A DNA stretch of 64,000 nucleotides, from assembly GCA_026686845.1 (NCBI GenBank), contig JAIVEN010000020.1, forward strand, positions 3,685,501-3,749,500. The letters run 5' to 3'. The notes under the pieces are model-generated. The model was given only the letters and a program-made list of their open reading frames with translations. It was not told the DNA's origin and made no database searches. The position numbers and the translations under genes were made by a program. Position 1 is the first letter of the stretch, and every line of letters starts with the position of its first letter. The DNA comes from Adenanthera pavonina. Its lineage: Eukaryota; Streptophyta; Magnoliopsida; Fabales; Fabaceae. Of this stretch, positions 13,349-26,700 are shown piece after piece.

Positions 13349-15525
13349 TGTAACAACCTACTCCCAATCACTTCTAGACTTGACCAAAACCAAACCAAAC
13401 ACAACACAAACCTCTCACAAATACTCCTTAAAACTTCAAAGTAGCGGAAACAAATCAAACTACACCAGAAACTGGGTTGAGGTCACGACCGCTACAGTAC
13501 CATCGTGACTCCAGACCTCCCCTATTTCTCATTCACTACTGGACTCTTTGGCGCTACGGCCTGCTTCCTAGCGCCGTGGCGCCCCTTGCTGGTTTTCTAT
13601 ACTAGCAAAATTTCAACACCGGGGCAAACTTTTGACGGTATAACGTTATACTCTGACCTCCAATTGACCTGATTCCAACTCCTATAAGTCAATATAGTCC
13701 TAATCTATCCATAGACATCAATTCCACCTCAATCCAACTCCGTATGGAGAATCAAGACACTCGAAATCGTTTTGGCCACTTTTTGACCAAAACTTACAAC
13801 TCCCATTTGCCACCAAAGGCAAATTGACTATCCGAGACCATTCACACAGGTCCAAAACTAACGAACCAACTTATCCAAAAATATTTCATCTCAAAGGAAC
13901 CACTCCTTTGAGATTTGATTCCTTTGAACCCTAATTGACAAATGGGGCTACTTGCCCCAAAATACACCAATAAGGCCTAATTCCACCTTTGGACCTATAT
14001 ATACCACAACCATCATACACAGCACATACAACACAACTCCACATTCATAATACACAGACAACAACCATTAGAATCCTTATAGATTACAAACATGTTATCT
14101 TACTTGGCACAAGATACATAACCAAATTACACACAAAGTACATAGACCCAGTGTTCCCACGTCCAATGCTACTCTCTTGCCTTCTCCGGACTAGTACCAA
14201 GACTATCACCTGAAATGTTAGTCATGGGAAAAGGGTGTGAGACAATGTCTCAGTAACTAGGGATAACCGCATACATATATATACATATATCTCATACAAC
14301 TCATAAATACAATATGAAATGGAATATAATGCATGTCTCCCTCCACACAGTTAGAACCACAGCTGTCATCATAATAGAATATTTCGTATAAGTAATTTCC
14401 TTCCAACAGTAGGTGAAGACTGATTCCGGGACATTAACAAGCTCACCTCCCATTAGTGCACCCGGCCAAAGGTAACACTAATGTTCGGATCGTGATTCTC
14501 CTTCCTCTTTCCCACCACGAATTGGCAGCTATTTAGGGAAGGTGCAATCCACTGCGCGAATTTCCTTTCCAGCCATAGGAGGCGATTTAACCATAGGGAT
14601 CCCATCCTTATCCTCCCTAAATATATATATCATGGTATGAAAGAAACATGCATATATATACAAATATACATAATATCATACAATACATATAATACAATAC
14701 AAACACTCGGTTACCTTAACTTGTCAATATCACACACCCAGTTCCACACGCTTTCTTGAACGTCAATCCCATGACTGGTCTCCTCCAATTAACAAACAAT
14801 CTTAACAACATCATAATACTTCAATTAACACATATAGCATTTAGTCAAACACCACAATTCAACTACTTTAGCCTAACCCATGATTTTAACACCCCTTTCA
14901 TGTATCATTAAGCTCTTAGGGACCATTCAAACATTACTCAACCATATACAATTCGGATTCCCCAAGAGCTCTAACAAAAAACAACCTAGGGTTAAGCTTA
15001 AATCATATATAAATCCTTTAAAACTCACATCCAAGCAACAAGAACACCAAATCACACTTCCTTAACCTCATTTTATCTATTTCAATTGGTGGATTTCGAC
15101 CCAAACTGGAAGTCCCAAAATATAACCCAAAAATCCTAAGTTTAAATTGAAGAAAATAGAGAGGGAGGAATAGGGTCACTTACTAACGTGAATCCAAGCT
15201 TCCAAGGTCTGAAAATCACTTTCCAAGGCCAAATCTTGCAAACCCTAGCAGAGCTTCTCGCTTCTCCTTCCGTTTTCTTTCTTTCCGATTGTCCAAAATT
15301 ATCCTGATTTAAACAAGATTCTCGATTCTCGTTGGGGCTCAGGAACAGCTTGCCGCGATGCCACGCCTTCAGCTAGAAAACATGCCACTAGAATTGGCTA
15401 TCATCGCGGCGACCCTGCTTCTCTCCACTGCGTGGAGCTCATTTCTGCCTCACTTGAACCTTCTTCCATCTTATTTCCTCCGGTTATCCACATAATGCCA
15501 AAGCAATGTCATGAGGGGTGTTACA
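13349..15525 (-). mobile_element. Solo LTR, family A, copy 2 (2177 bp, inverted)
   Basis: Ends TGTAACAACC and GGGTGTTACA, flanked by the perfect 5-bp duplication TGTCT (13344-13348 and 15526-15530). Its reverse complement aligns along its length with the element at 7319-9365. Shared blocks include CCTGATTCCAACTCCTA, the Tyr/Thr-free stretch CACTTTTTGACCAAAAC, and the TTGGACAA...GAAGGGAG region near the opposite end. Insertions and deletions account for the 130-bp length difference. No coding domain is present. It is read as a second solo LTR of the same family, inserted separately in opposite orientation because its target duplication differs. Confidence 0.88.
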
Positions 15526-15530
15526 TGTCT

Positions 15531-18500
15531 ATTTAAAACAATTCTACTCAGATTATAGCAATTCTACTAGTTTCCAGGTGCCAAGGAGTCTTCTTGGGAG
15601 AGATACCCATCAAGTGAAACTTTGGATGATCTCAAGAGCGTTCAAATTCACACCCATATGTGCATAAGAGAAGAGTCACATTCTTAAGTATTAGGTTATT
15701 TAACCTACGTACCATTTATGCCAACCCACATCTTTATGAACAAATTAATTTATATATTAATTTCAAGAATATTAAAATTAATTCAACAGTATTAATTATA
15801 ACAAGTTAAAGAAGGTAAGCTTATATTAATGAAGTTTGAGCTGGATCGTGGTGTCAGTTCATAGTTCATGTAAGGTTGGGTAAGGATTCGGATTCTCCTA
15901 TGACGTGCAGTCTGTGTAGAGAATCAAAATCAAAATCTTTGTGAAAGTTCGAACAAATTAACAAGATCAACCGAAGTGGTTATCTCTTGTAGGGTTCGTT
16001 TGATTTCAACCAACTAATGTAGTACCACTTGTCGCTTATTCACTTGAAAACTAATGTGGACCAATTGCAAGTCTAGGTTTTGGATATTCCCACTCATACT
16101 AGTTTAAACTTTTCTTTTTCTTTTTTGCCCAAAAAATATTTATTTTTCTTTTAATTATTTTTATTTATAAGAATAATAACACATGATTATGACAAGTTAA
16201 AAAATTAATTAATTACATAATATTATATTTTGCTTTTAAAACTATAATTACAATTTATGCAAGGTTCGAAAAATCATATCGTGAGAATTACTTTTCTCCA
16301 TTTGTGATCTGACATGTCATGATTCTGGATTATTTAATAGTATGAATGTTTCTTAGAAAAAAGAAAATTTTTATCTAACTATTCCATTCCCCACTTTTCA
16401 ATATTGTTGTTAGATTATTATTGTTGTTGTTGTTATCTTATATTCAAACACGATTTAACTTCAACTATAACTTACCTAGCAATAAAATATACTAGAAAGT
16501 AGCTCTATACCACTACGTACCATTGTATAAATTAATATATAAATTATGCTCATTAAGTCCGTTGTATTGAGCAAAAGCATGGTTAAATAGTGGGAAGACA
16601 GATAAATATGATATATATATATATATATCTCAGTCACGTGTACTAGGATTAAGAATAAATTTCTTGGTTCTTAGAAGAATCAGAATCACCTTTTAAAGAT
16701 TTCGAAGATTTGGATGACTGTTAGGGCATCTAGCAATTTGGTTACAAGTATAGTTTTAAACTCAATTTTTCTCACTCTGCCCTAGCTACCACGTTAATAT
16801 TATAAAAATAAATTATTCGATCGATTATTTAATATATTCTAATTAATTGCATGCTTGCCAGGTATATGTTTTGGAATATAATCAAGATATTACTCTCCCT
16901 GTATGCAGCCCCATGAAAGAATCTTTATTTAAAAAAAAAAAAAAGAGGTTCTGGATAAGAATATCAATTGTCGTACGTTTGTTCCATAAAAAAGTTTTTC
17001 CCTTTTCTTTTCTTTTCCTTCTTGGGTTCAGGGAATAAATGGCCTATTTATATGCCTTCCCTTCCTCAATTAATTCGTCATGTCCTCTCTGTACTTCACA
17101 GGAGCTAAATCCGTAAAAGCACATAACATTATTGGGTTAAGAACCTTGAAACTCTAACCATGGATCAAACACCAGAGTGTACTAATTTCCATTAATCCCA
17201 TGAAAGAATTTGATGGAACCAAAAAAAAATCAGAAACAGAAAAACAAGGAAATTTTGCACTTTAATTAAATATATTCTACAAGATAAGCTTTGTGTGTGT
17301 GCTTGTTATATATAAGCATATCTTGGAGGTGTGTATATAGTATAATAGATGAAATAATAATTGAGGAGTAGTGAGAGTTGTGATGGAATGCCTTGTGAGG
17401 GAATTTTAAAACAGAAAGAATTAAAGGTTTCGACCTTATTTCTTTGCCATTGTTTTTGTTCTTGTGATTTATCACCTTTGTGAGGGAAAGCTCTAGCACA
17501 TTAATAATGAATATAGACAATTTATGTACAAAGAGAAGAATGAGAGACAATGTTATTCAAGTCAGATACCCTAAAAGTAAATTGGATGGACCATGATCAT
17601 CCACGCATGCACACCCTCAAATAATTTACAACATATGCCTTTTAAGACAAAGTCATCGATTATTCAATTAATGTACGTATGTGTATACATATAGACACAT
17701 TTATTTAAAAAAATTGATGTTGGGAGGATTTTTTACTCATATGATCTGATATGATTTGGTTCGAATTAGTTAAGATCCAATATGACTTAAAAAAATTACT
17801 TAGTATGAAAAAAATAAAAGACAAAAAGTGATTAACATATAATATATATATATATATATGCATATAATATCTTCATCTTTCAATTCAATTGGTGATCTTT
17901 TCTAATTAATATATGAATCGAAACCCAGAAACAATCAAGTTAGCGTCAAGAGGATGCAAAATTAAAATGAGGAAGCTAACCCAATTTCAGAATGTATTGT
18001 ATATAATATACTTGATAAGAAATAATTCATCCAATTCAACTTTAATTTAAAACTATGCAAATAATTTCCATGCTGTTAATTTGTTATTTTAATGATAATA
18101 TATCGCCTTAAATTTTTTTTGTTTGCAAATAAATTTCCTATTATGTTATATAATTTAAAATTCAGAAAATTAATTTGTTATATAACGTGTGTCCGTGTAT
18201 ATATATCTAAGTTGGGTGACATTCCATTTGTCCTCTCTGATACGTCCATGTATGTGCTTCATATAATCAGAAACAACGTACTAAACTGCACACAGACACA
18301 AGAGTGTACAATTTGTTGACAAATCATGTATCATCATACAAATTAATCTTCAGCCTTCTTTAAGTAGCAAACCTAAATTTTAGATTTTTTTTTTTTGCCT
18401 TCAATTAAACTTTTTTACTCCTTTTTCACTTTGACTCCTCCTAACTAATCATGACCAAGCCATATTTGGAAATGACTGTGATATATACATGTGTGTGTGT

Positions 18501-20260
18501 CTACACATATGTGGTTGTAAGTTGTAACTCCAAACGCATCTTATCTTAATTAGAAAAATTTTAATTAAGTTTTTCGGTATGCAAGTATGCTATTGTGTGA
18601 TGCATGATGTCGTACACGTATTTATTTGCATGTACATCCTAATGTCTAAATTTGAAAGCACTTATAGTGACCCTTTCAAATTGTGCTCTCTCTCTCTGTT
18701 TCTTTTTTTTTTTTTTCCTCTTTACGATTTTGGGGTAATTCCCACTTAACATGGAATGCTATAGAAAGGATAAAGCATAAAAGCAGAAAAGTGCATTGTT
18801 TGGAAGAGAAATATAAATGAGCTGATCATAATGCTCATTTTGGCTTTTAAGATTTGCAGGCGCCATACATATAGTGCTAATTAATCTTATATATATATAT
18901 ATGCATGCTTCAATGATTTGATCACTGATTCTTTCTTTGATTTGATGTCATACTATAATGTTTATGATCAATAATGAGATTTCCAAGATTCAACTAATTG
19001 TTTCTGATTAAGCATAATATCATGCATATTTAATTTTTTTTTGTAGTAATTAGACTTATCCACTTGTGTATAAATATCTTAGGCTGAACAAGTTTATTCA
19101 TTTTGTCTCCTGAATAACTTAAAAATTTGGATCTATTTTTATCTACAATAATGTCTTCATTCATAAAGTTGGTAGATTTTTTCTGGTTACAGTATGCACG
19201 TGCGCTTGTCATATCTAATTTTATGTATTATTGTTTTGATTAAATATTCACATTATGGATTTTGAAAATATTATTGATTTGAGTTTAATCCTTGACAAAT
19301 GAAAATGGTACGTGCCCCTTTAGATCATCTTTGTCCCCATTACATATAGTTTCTCTTAATTAATCATTTTTTTACTAGAGTTTTTGTTGCAGTGCAATGA
19401 GGCCTCAAGCTTGAAACTTTAAAAAAAAAAAAAAAAGATTTTTCCTGTCTCAGTGATCAGATGCTATTTCTTAATGAAGTAATGTCACGTGCCTATCACG
19501 TGAACGAATTACATATACCCCGCCAGTTTCATTTTCATTTAAATTTAAATTATACGATTTCACTTCTATTCGTTAATGGCAAACTAAAAGTATATGAGAC
19601 AAATAATTTGCAATTAAAATAAAGGTAAGTAGGTATGATTTATTCTCTCTTGAATGCATGTTAAGCTACTTAATCTATATATATATATATATATATAGAC
19701 AGCTGCCAAAAGCACACATTCTGAAAGTCCATAAAGCCACATAGGATCCTTGTTGGATTTAGGTTTATAAGCCACCTATACATAGAAGTCATTTATATGT
19801 TATTGACATTGCATCAATTTTCAGTTTTCATAATGTAATTAATGCTTAATATTTATTTTTCCTCATTATAATAAGTTGGTTAAAATCCTCACCATTCCAT
19901 TTTTTTATTCCACCATTTATATCCTAATTCAAACAATCAATATTTGTTTGCATATATATATGTGATGTAATTTAAAATTTTGAATTTTTTTTTAAAATTA
20001 AACTACCGATTAAAGATTAGCAAATTTAGACATTTCAAAATTTAATTAGTAATTTAAACTTGGTTAAAAGAAATTTCTAAAAAAAATTGGTTTAACTCAG
20101 GCATAGAATTTTCTTAGCAATATTATAATTTGAACTTTCTAAAAATAAAAAATAAAATAAACAAATTATACATAAACTTTCAAATCAAAAAGCATATCAA
20201 GATATTGTTGGCAAAAAAAAAAAAGAAAGAAAAGAAGTATGCCAAGCCATATATATAATA
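15531..20260. other. Gene-free AT-rich stretch
   Basis: I see no supportable gene or RNA gene. It contains several (TA)n tracts (for example near 16613-16627, 17841-17860 and 19677-19697), homopolymer A/T runs, and a palindromic TATCACGTGA around 19494. A 94-aa minus-strand frame at 17266-17550 has a hydrophobic N-terminus but no recognisable peptide-hormone motif, so it is not called. Confidence 0.4.
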
Positions 20261-20264
20261 AGGA

Positions 20265-20400
20265 GAATTAACCAATGGTGGTTGGGTTAAGTGATGAAGA
20301 ACTAATACCCTTAAATAAGGCCTCGAATTCAAAGCTTGTGAATGGAGAAAATCATGAGAGTTGCCCTATTTAAATTCAACAATACTCAAATTTAATTGGA
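20265..20400 (+). mobile_element. Degenerate tRNA-derived SINE-like repeat
   Basis: A box-A-like GGTTGGGTTAAGTGATGAAG is followed about 35 bases on by a box-B-like GGCCTCGAATTCAAAGC, then TGAATGGAGAAAATCATGA. This order is common in plant tRNA-derived SINEs. Both boxes are mutated, and no target duplication was identified. Confidence 0.45.
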
Positions 20401-21480
20401 TAATCATATAAAAAAAGGAGAATTAAGTTGTAATTTGAAAAAATAATTATAGTAATTTGAAACATTTTAATGCATTTTGAAATAATATTTAATGTGATTC
20501 ATACTAATTTAATTTATTATAACTATGACACATTAATCCACCATTAAACTTGCGGCTTTTGGATCCATTAACAACAAAATTTGACAAATTTCTGTGTATT
20601 TCACCAACCAATTACGTAGGCTTTTGCTTATGATGAGCTTAGTTTTCAGATATTTTGCTCTAGCACCTATGTTGGTTAATTAAATTGAATATGTGCTCTT
20701 TGAAACTCTGAATGTCAATAGTTACTTTTATATTTAATATAAGCATTTAGCCAACGCTTTGATGTTCTTTTAAGTATGTATTTTGAATTTTCTTCTTTGA
20801 CAAATTCATGGCTCTCCATCCTTTGTTGATCCCATGTCCACTTCTTCCTTCGTTATATAGAAACGAGGGGAACAAGGATGAAGCAATATTAATTACCAAA
20901 AATCAATTATTTAGTAGTTTAATAATTTTTTCATCATAAAATTTTTGGACACTTGTATAATATAAAGATAAAAATGTACATGAATTTTTTTTTACTGGGT
21001 CGCAATAGAAACTGTAGCTATCACCACTATATCTATGTTGAGTGTCATCAAAGCCAAATCAAAGGTGCATAAAATGGCCATAAGTCAAAGCCAGTTTGGT
21101 CAGAGCAACGAAGCATGGTGGGACACAAGACCCAAGTGAGTTGGGAAAAATTGTTGGTATTTTCTTTACCTCAATACATCAATCAAATAAGTTTTCCACC
21201 CAAAAAATAGATAAATTTATTACTATTGGTTTCATCATTATTTTAAATATATTTACAGATTTTTGTGTATAAATTGGATCAGTGTTTTTTTTTTGTTGGA
21301 AATGTGAAGTGTATCAATCACCTTCAATTATATGATTTTAAAAAATAAACTAAAAGTATAACTATAAAAATATATAAATATTAGGTCAAAGATAATATAT
21401 ATAATTAATCCTTATATGCTGAATGAAAATACTTAAATTAATACGATTTATTTGAATATATATATATCTACGCAAACACA

Positions 21481-22462
21481 CACTACTAGAAAAATGCAAT
21501 TTAGCGAGGGAATTTAGTGAGGGATCATTCATCCCTCGCTAAATGATCTAAATAGCGAGAAATTAGCGACGAATTAAATTTAGCAAGGAATATCCTTTCC
21601 TTCGCTAAATTAGCGAGAAATTAGTGAGAAATTTTTTATTCCTTGCTAAATAATTATGAATAGCGAGGGATTTGTCCCTCGCTAAATTTTTTAAAATTAA
21701 TTTTAGTAGATTAAAATTATTTTATTATAAATTTAATTTTAATGAATTAAATTTTTTTTAATAATTATGTTATAAAATTATTTTTATCCGTTGATTATTT
21801 TAAATTAATAAAAATAGTTAGATTAATTTTTATAACTTGTTGGCAAAAAATGAAAATGAAAATTCATTTATTACAAAATTCAAAATATAAAATATTTTAT
21901 GATATTAATAACTAAAATTATAATATATTTTTATTTTTTAACAATATATTAATTTATAAATATATGTGTATTAGTGTGTAAATAAATAATATATATTTAA
22001 TATTTTATATAAAGACTGCAAATACATTACAGTTCAACTGGCGAAAATCTGAATATAAAGGCACTAAAAACAGGAGGTCATGGGTTCGAACCTAAGTAAA
22101 TGCATATTTGAAATCGTTATATGACATGGCAGTGACGTGTCGCAATCACGGTGGTGTGGCAGTGATATGGCATGGGTGGCGGGTGACATGACAATGATGT
22201 GATGTGGCGTGGTCTTGGTGGTGACATGTTAATTTTGAATTTTTTATAGTTTAGCAAGAAAATAACGAGGAATTAATTCCTCGCTAAATTTAGAGAGGGA
22301 TTAAATCCCTCGCTAATTCAGCGAGAGAATTAACTCATTCCTCGCCAAAATTAGCGATGGCATTTTTAGCGACCAAATTAGCGAGGGATAAAATCCCTTG
22401 CTATTTTCAATTTAGCGAGGAAAAAATGGCATCCCTCACTAAATGCCATTTTTCTAGTAGTG
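21481..22462. mobile_element. Non-autonomous CACTA element (982 bp)
   Basis: The left end is CACTACTAGAAAAATG. The right end is its inverse, CATTTTTCTAGTAGTG. The flanks are ACA at 21478-21480 and ACA at 22463-22465, the 3-bp duplication made by CACTA transposases. Both subterminal regions are packed with TAGCGAGGGA-type repeats in both orientations, as expected for CACTA transposase-binding arrays. No transposase ORF is present. The middle holds a GC-richer block (about 22125-22230) and a GGTTCGAACC motif near 22084. Confidence 0.93.
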
Positions 22463-22980
22463 ACATGCATATAACCTCCAAAAGTACTCCTAGCAATTTT
22501 AAATGGAGAGAGCACCCCATGTGCATTTTTCTAAATAAATGAAGATGCACTCGTCCTAGGAATACTGTAAAGCCATGTAAGATTCTCAGGGAGATGTTTG
22601 TAGTAAAATAATTTTGATTGTCTATCAATAATTTTGAATCTATACTTATTACATTAATTTACATTTAAAATTTTGGCAAAAAAATTACATTTAAAAAGAA
22701 AATATGATTGCTAATTTTCATTTATAAGATCGGTTAAAAAATTTATATGATATCAATCATGCAATAATATCCTTATATTAAATAAATTATTAATATTTGA
22801 ATCAATTGTTAAATAAGAATTAATTAGTATTTTATCTTATCTCCCGTTATATATCCACCTAATATCAATATAGTTGACTAAATATAATCAATTATGCTTA
22901 CTTGCTTAAACAATTATATTAATATAAATATAATCAATGATGTAATATCTAACTGCCAAAATAAGCTAAAAGTGTGAAAG

Positions 22981-23092
22981 GTTCTCCAAGAATCATATTA
23001 TAAGGTGACAATAATTTTTGTTTAGCCAATTGTCGTGAAAAGTTCTCCAAGAATTATATTGTGACATGGCAATAATTTTTGTTTAACCAATT
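22981..23092. repeat. 61-bp direct duplication
   Basis: GTTCTCCAAGAATCATATT at 22981 recurs at 23042 as GTTCTCCAAGAATTATATT. Both are followed by a segment ending AATAATTTTTGTTTA and CCAATT. The copies differ by scattered substitutions. Confidence 0.8.
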
Positions 23093-23689
23093 CATGCATA
23101 TTTCAAACTATAATGTAATATGTGCAAGAAGTTTCTATAATAATAGTATGACAGAAATGACTAATCATCGGCAAAGAAAAAGTATATGTTATATATTTTT
23201 TAAAAATAGATCATTTTGCTTGGATATTAAATATGGGATCCTTTTCAAAATATAAGGCAGTATTTATCAAACATTTCAAAAAAAATATCTGTATTAAATT
23301 CATTTTAATGAGAGAGAAATAGATTAAATGAATGTAATTTTGAAAAAGTTTTGTGATGCTTTTAAAAAAATAAGATAATTAACTACTTTATATTAAGAAC
23401 AAGAGGAAATACACTATAATAAACATACATCGGATATTTTCAATTCCTATATAATGAATTAAAAAAACCATTGATCGATTTGAGTAGTAAATATATCTTG
23501 ATTTTCATTTTATTTTATTTTTATTAAATTTTAAATTTAAATTTAACCCATCATTAATAATTTATCTTCATATTTAATCATAAATAATTGAGTTAATCAC
23601 TAATTTGAATTTAAGTTATTATTAACAATCTCATAATATTTTTTAAAAATTTTAAATTTAATATATATTTATATTTATTTAATATGCAT

Positions 23690-23725
23690 AAAAAAATTTC
23701 GTGTATTGTACGGGTGCCATTCTAG
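23690..23725 (+). mobile_element. Possible Helitron 3' terminus
   Basis: A short stem, CGTGTA-T-TGTACG (with G-T pairs), lies about 10 bases before CTAG, which is followed by T. A hairpin close upstream of a terminal CTRR with insertion before T is the Helitron 3'-end signature. Plant genomes carry many ends of the form 'cgtgca...tgcacggg...CTAGT'. No 5' TC end or RepHel gene was identified. Confidence 0.4.
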
Positions 23726-25379
23726 TTAGCGATAAAATCTAAGACACCAAAGGCTCTTTGTGGTTAAAAAATAGAGAGTAATTAGAAAAATTAATTAATC
23801 TAAGGGAAATTGTAATAGGTGACAAAATTTATCATAAATTAGACATATTTTATCATGCATTACATAGAAGTGTAAGAAATGAGTTCATGACTTGTGGATT
23901 TTTTTTTTAATTTTATAGTTTATATTGAATATTGATATTGATAATTAAAAGACATTTAGTATTAGTAAAAGTAAAAGCATCCTGAAAAACAAGTTTGAAT
24001 CTTTGTTATCGTTATTAATTTCTTGGTATTTTGTGCTTCTTATTCATGGGGAAAAAAAACTCTCGTTTCATGCCTAGTTAAATTAAACTTTCAAATATAA
24101 GCAAATATTTGTAATTAAGTATGCGAAAAAAAATCTGTACAGTTATTTATTTTTCTTCTAAATCCCTATTTTTTATATAACAATATATATTCTCTCAAAG
24201 ATCTCGTATATATTTTTATTAAAATTAAAAGTACTCACTTGAAGAGAGCATTAATTAATAGGGACAGAAAAATGCAACTTGATACGAATTACTATATATA
24301 TATATATATATATTTGTATATATCTCCTTTAGGTTTAATATATTTGGTGGGGCACTTTAAATCAAAATAAAGTGTGAATTTGAGCTTTAAAATATCACAA
24401 AAAATATAAAGATGGCCCTGATTGTAACCACAAAAGAAATTATTTGTACATGTGTGTATGTGTATAAGATTAGGTACTCTTATATCGTAATTTAAATTGA
24501 TAGACTTTCCTTGTGGATATAAAAAACCACTTAGGAGAGCTATCCCCTTAATTATCCCAAAAAAATTGATAGACTTCTCTTAACATTAAAAAAATCAACA
24601 TGGTCTAGTTGGTAAATAACCATGTTACTTAAACATATTGTTTAGGAATTATTGATCGTATACATGAAAAAGATCTTATTAGAAGAAGTAAAATTTATTT
24701 TAATGAATTCTACACCTCAAATGAATTATTTTTCACAAGTTAATTAAAAATACCTTTGATGCTATTTTGAACAAATGGTTGATATAACTATCTATAAAAT
24801 TTAATTTAAAAATTTTACAATAAATAATTTATTGTATAATTAAAAAAAACTCAATCAATCAAAAGACAGTGATTATTTGATGTTAACAATAATAAATGTA
24901 TCAAATATATTCTGATAAAATCAATCCCTATTATAGATGTGAGAAAATATTAAAATAGATAATTATTTCTAAAATAGAATAATGGATTTTTTAATAATAC
25001 TTTTCATAAAAATTATTTGGTCGTTGATGATAATAAACACACGTGTGTGTGTAATTTATCTTTCGGTTGAAGAGAAAGGTTTTAAAATTTATATAATAAA
25101 AAAATAATTAAAACATGGGTTAAAAAGTGAGTAATGTAAAAGCAATTGATGGGATCCGAATACAAAATGAATGTTGAAGCATTGGAAAGGCGGTGAACAT
25201 CGTAGATAGCACCTTAATATGTTCTTCAAATGGAGTATCTACTCATCAGTCATGTTTGCTAGTAAAAGCAATTTTTTTTTTAATTTTTACTGTTAAAACA
25301 TCATTATTATAAGTATCAATATAAAATACCAATGCCAATATCAATATTAATATAAAATATATAAAGTTCATGATGATAA

Positions 25380-25760
25380 GCTACACGACTCATTTTTAGC
25401 GCTGTATCCGTATGCAATGTTTGGAGCCAAGTAAATTATGTGTGGCCGAGTGGGTACGGAGTTAGGTCAGGATCGTCAGTTGGGACTTTTTCAATCACGG
25501 CCGTTCAGAATATCGAGCGTCCATGTTGCGCCACGCAAGCAGGTTTGGGTAACTACAGTTGAGCCGTCCATTTAAATGCAATCAGGACCGTCCATCCCTA
25601 AACCAGACCATCTCTGCATCGCCATTTTCGCAGGTCCTTGGAGGAAGCTTCGGGAAGAAAAGAACCATGGCGCAATCAAATGGAAGAAGCTTCGCGAATG
25701 GTCTGAATGCGCCATCGAAGATCTTTTACGAAGAACTTGAAGATGCAAAATAATATAAAC
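25380..25760 (+). other. GC-rich island with a 28-codon ORF
   Basis: This block is clearly richer in G and C than its surroundings. It contains CCGTCCAT motifs at about 25563 and 25590. It ends in a short frame, ATG at 25668 to TAA at 25751, encoding MAQSNGRSFANGLNAPSKIF plus eight more residues. The start context AACCATGG is favourable. A possible acceptor TTTTCGCAG lies just upstream. I do not recognise the peptide. It could be a gene relic, part of a transposon or a non-coding transcript. Confidence 0.3.
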
Positions 25761-26184
25761 CATAGCGATATGCTTTTTTTTCCCCCGCTTGTTCGCTTTT
25801 TTCTCTTTCTGTTTTTTGGTCACATTGTGATTTAGATTTTATTGGTCATCGGGTGTCGAAGATCTTGCCAACGTTCAGAAAATTAGCTTCATCGAATGGG
25901 GGAAATGCAATTTATATTTACAATTCCTGAAATGACGTCGTTTTGGATTATCAACCAACCTGTGGGGCTTCACTGTACGAGAATATAAATTTTGTAATTC
26001 AGGCTGATATTGGTATAAATATTGATATGGTGATTAATTAATGTGATTAAATATGGGTCCTGTGTAATGATGTACGAAGCCTCAGGAATGATATAGTCTG
26101 CTATACATTTAATATTTTATATTAATGACCAGACATGTTTTTATTATTCATGATTTATAATCATATAATTTATTATAAATTTAA

Positions 26185-26700
26185 TTTTGGATTAAAGGAT
26201 TTAAAATTTTGCTCAATTTTTATATTGGTCTTTATAATTTTACATTGTTAGAGGTTTAATCCTTAAATTATCCAAAAGGTTAGAAATTTAATTCTTTCTG
26301 TATCTAACATAGCTAAAATATGTCAAATTTCTACTGATTTGTCCAAAAAAAGAGTTAGATGACAGATGGATTTATAACTGGATGATTAATAATAAAATGT
26401 GTTGACGATAAAATAAATGATCAACAATAAAATCTGTCAATTTTATTATAGGTTCTGGCACTCCAATCAACTTTTACTATATATATCTATGTGTAAATCC
26501 AACTCATTTTATCATTGAACAAAGCATCTATACTCAAACGAAGTTAGTGCCGGGTTGGATAACATAGGGATTAAACCAATAAGTTTTTAAAAATTTAAGG
26601 ATTAACTCTTTAACAATAAAACATTATAACGAGTGATTTGATAAAATTGAAAGCACAAGGACCAATATAAAAATTAAGTAAAACTTTAAGGACCAAAAAT
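26185..26700. mobile_element. Small TIR element (about 516 bp)
   Basis: The left end, TTTTGGATTAAAGGATTTAA then TCAATTTTTATATTGGTC, matches the reverse of the right end, TTTTTGGTCCTTAAAGTTTT then TTAATTTTTATATTGGTCC. Farther in, GTTTAATCC pairs with a similar block. This gives inverted arms of about 100 bp with gaps. No ORF is present and no clear target duplication was found, so the exact ends are approximate. Confidence 0.6.

Larger units (their letters stand above)
22466..26184. other. AT-rich intergenic sequence with small repeats
   Basis: No conserved gene is found. Items of note: a 61-bp direct duplication starting GTTCTCCAAGAAT at 22981 and 23042, each copy reaching AATAATTTTTGTTTA; a possible Helitron terminus at about 23695-23725; a tRNA-like A-box stretch TGGTCTAGTTGGTAAATAA near 24602; and a GC-rich island at 25380-25760. 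The rest is A/T-rich with (TA)n tracts. Confidence 0.45.

Noticed and set aside
14745..14770. TTCCACACGCTTTCTTGAAC, close to miR396.
   Set aside because: It has an inserted base, no star strand nearby, and is inside a solo LTR.
16895..16915. CTCCCTGTATGC, a partial match to miR160.
   Set aside because: Only 12 bases match and no hairpin partner was found.
17266..17550. 94-codon minus-strand frame with a hydrophobic start, a possible secreted peptide.
   Set aside because: No known peptide-hormone core, no conserved cysteine pattern and typical AT-rich composition. Open frames of this size are expected by chance.
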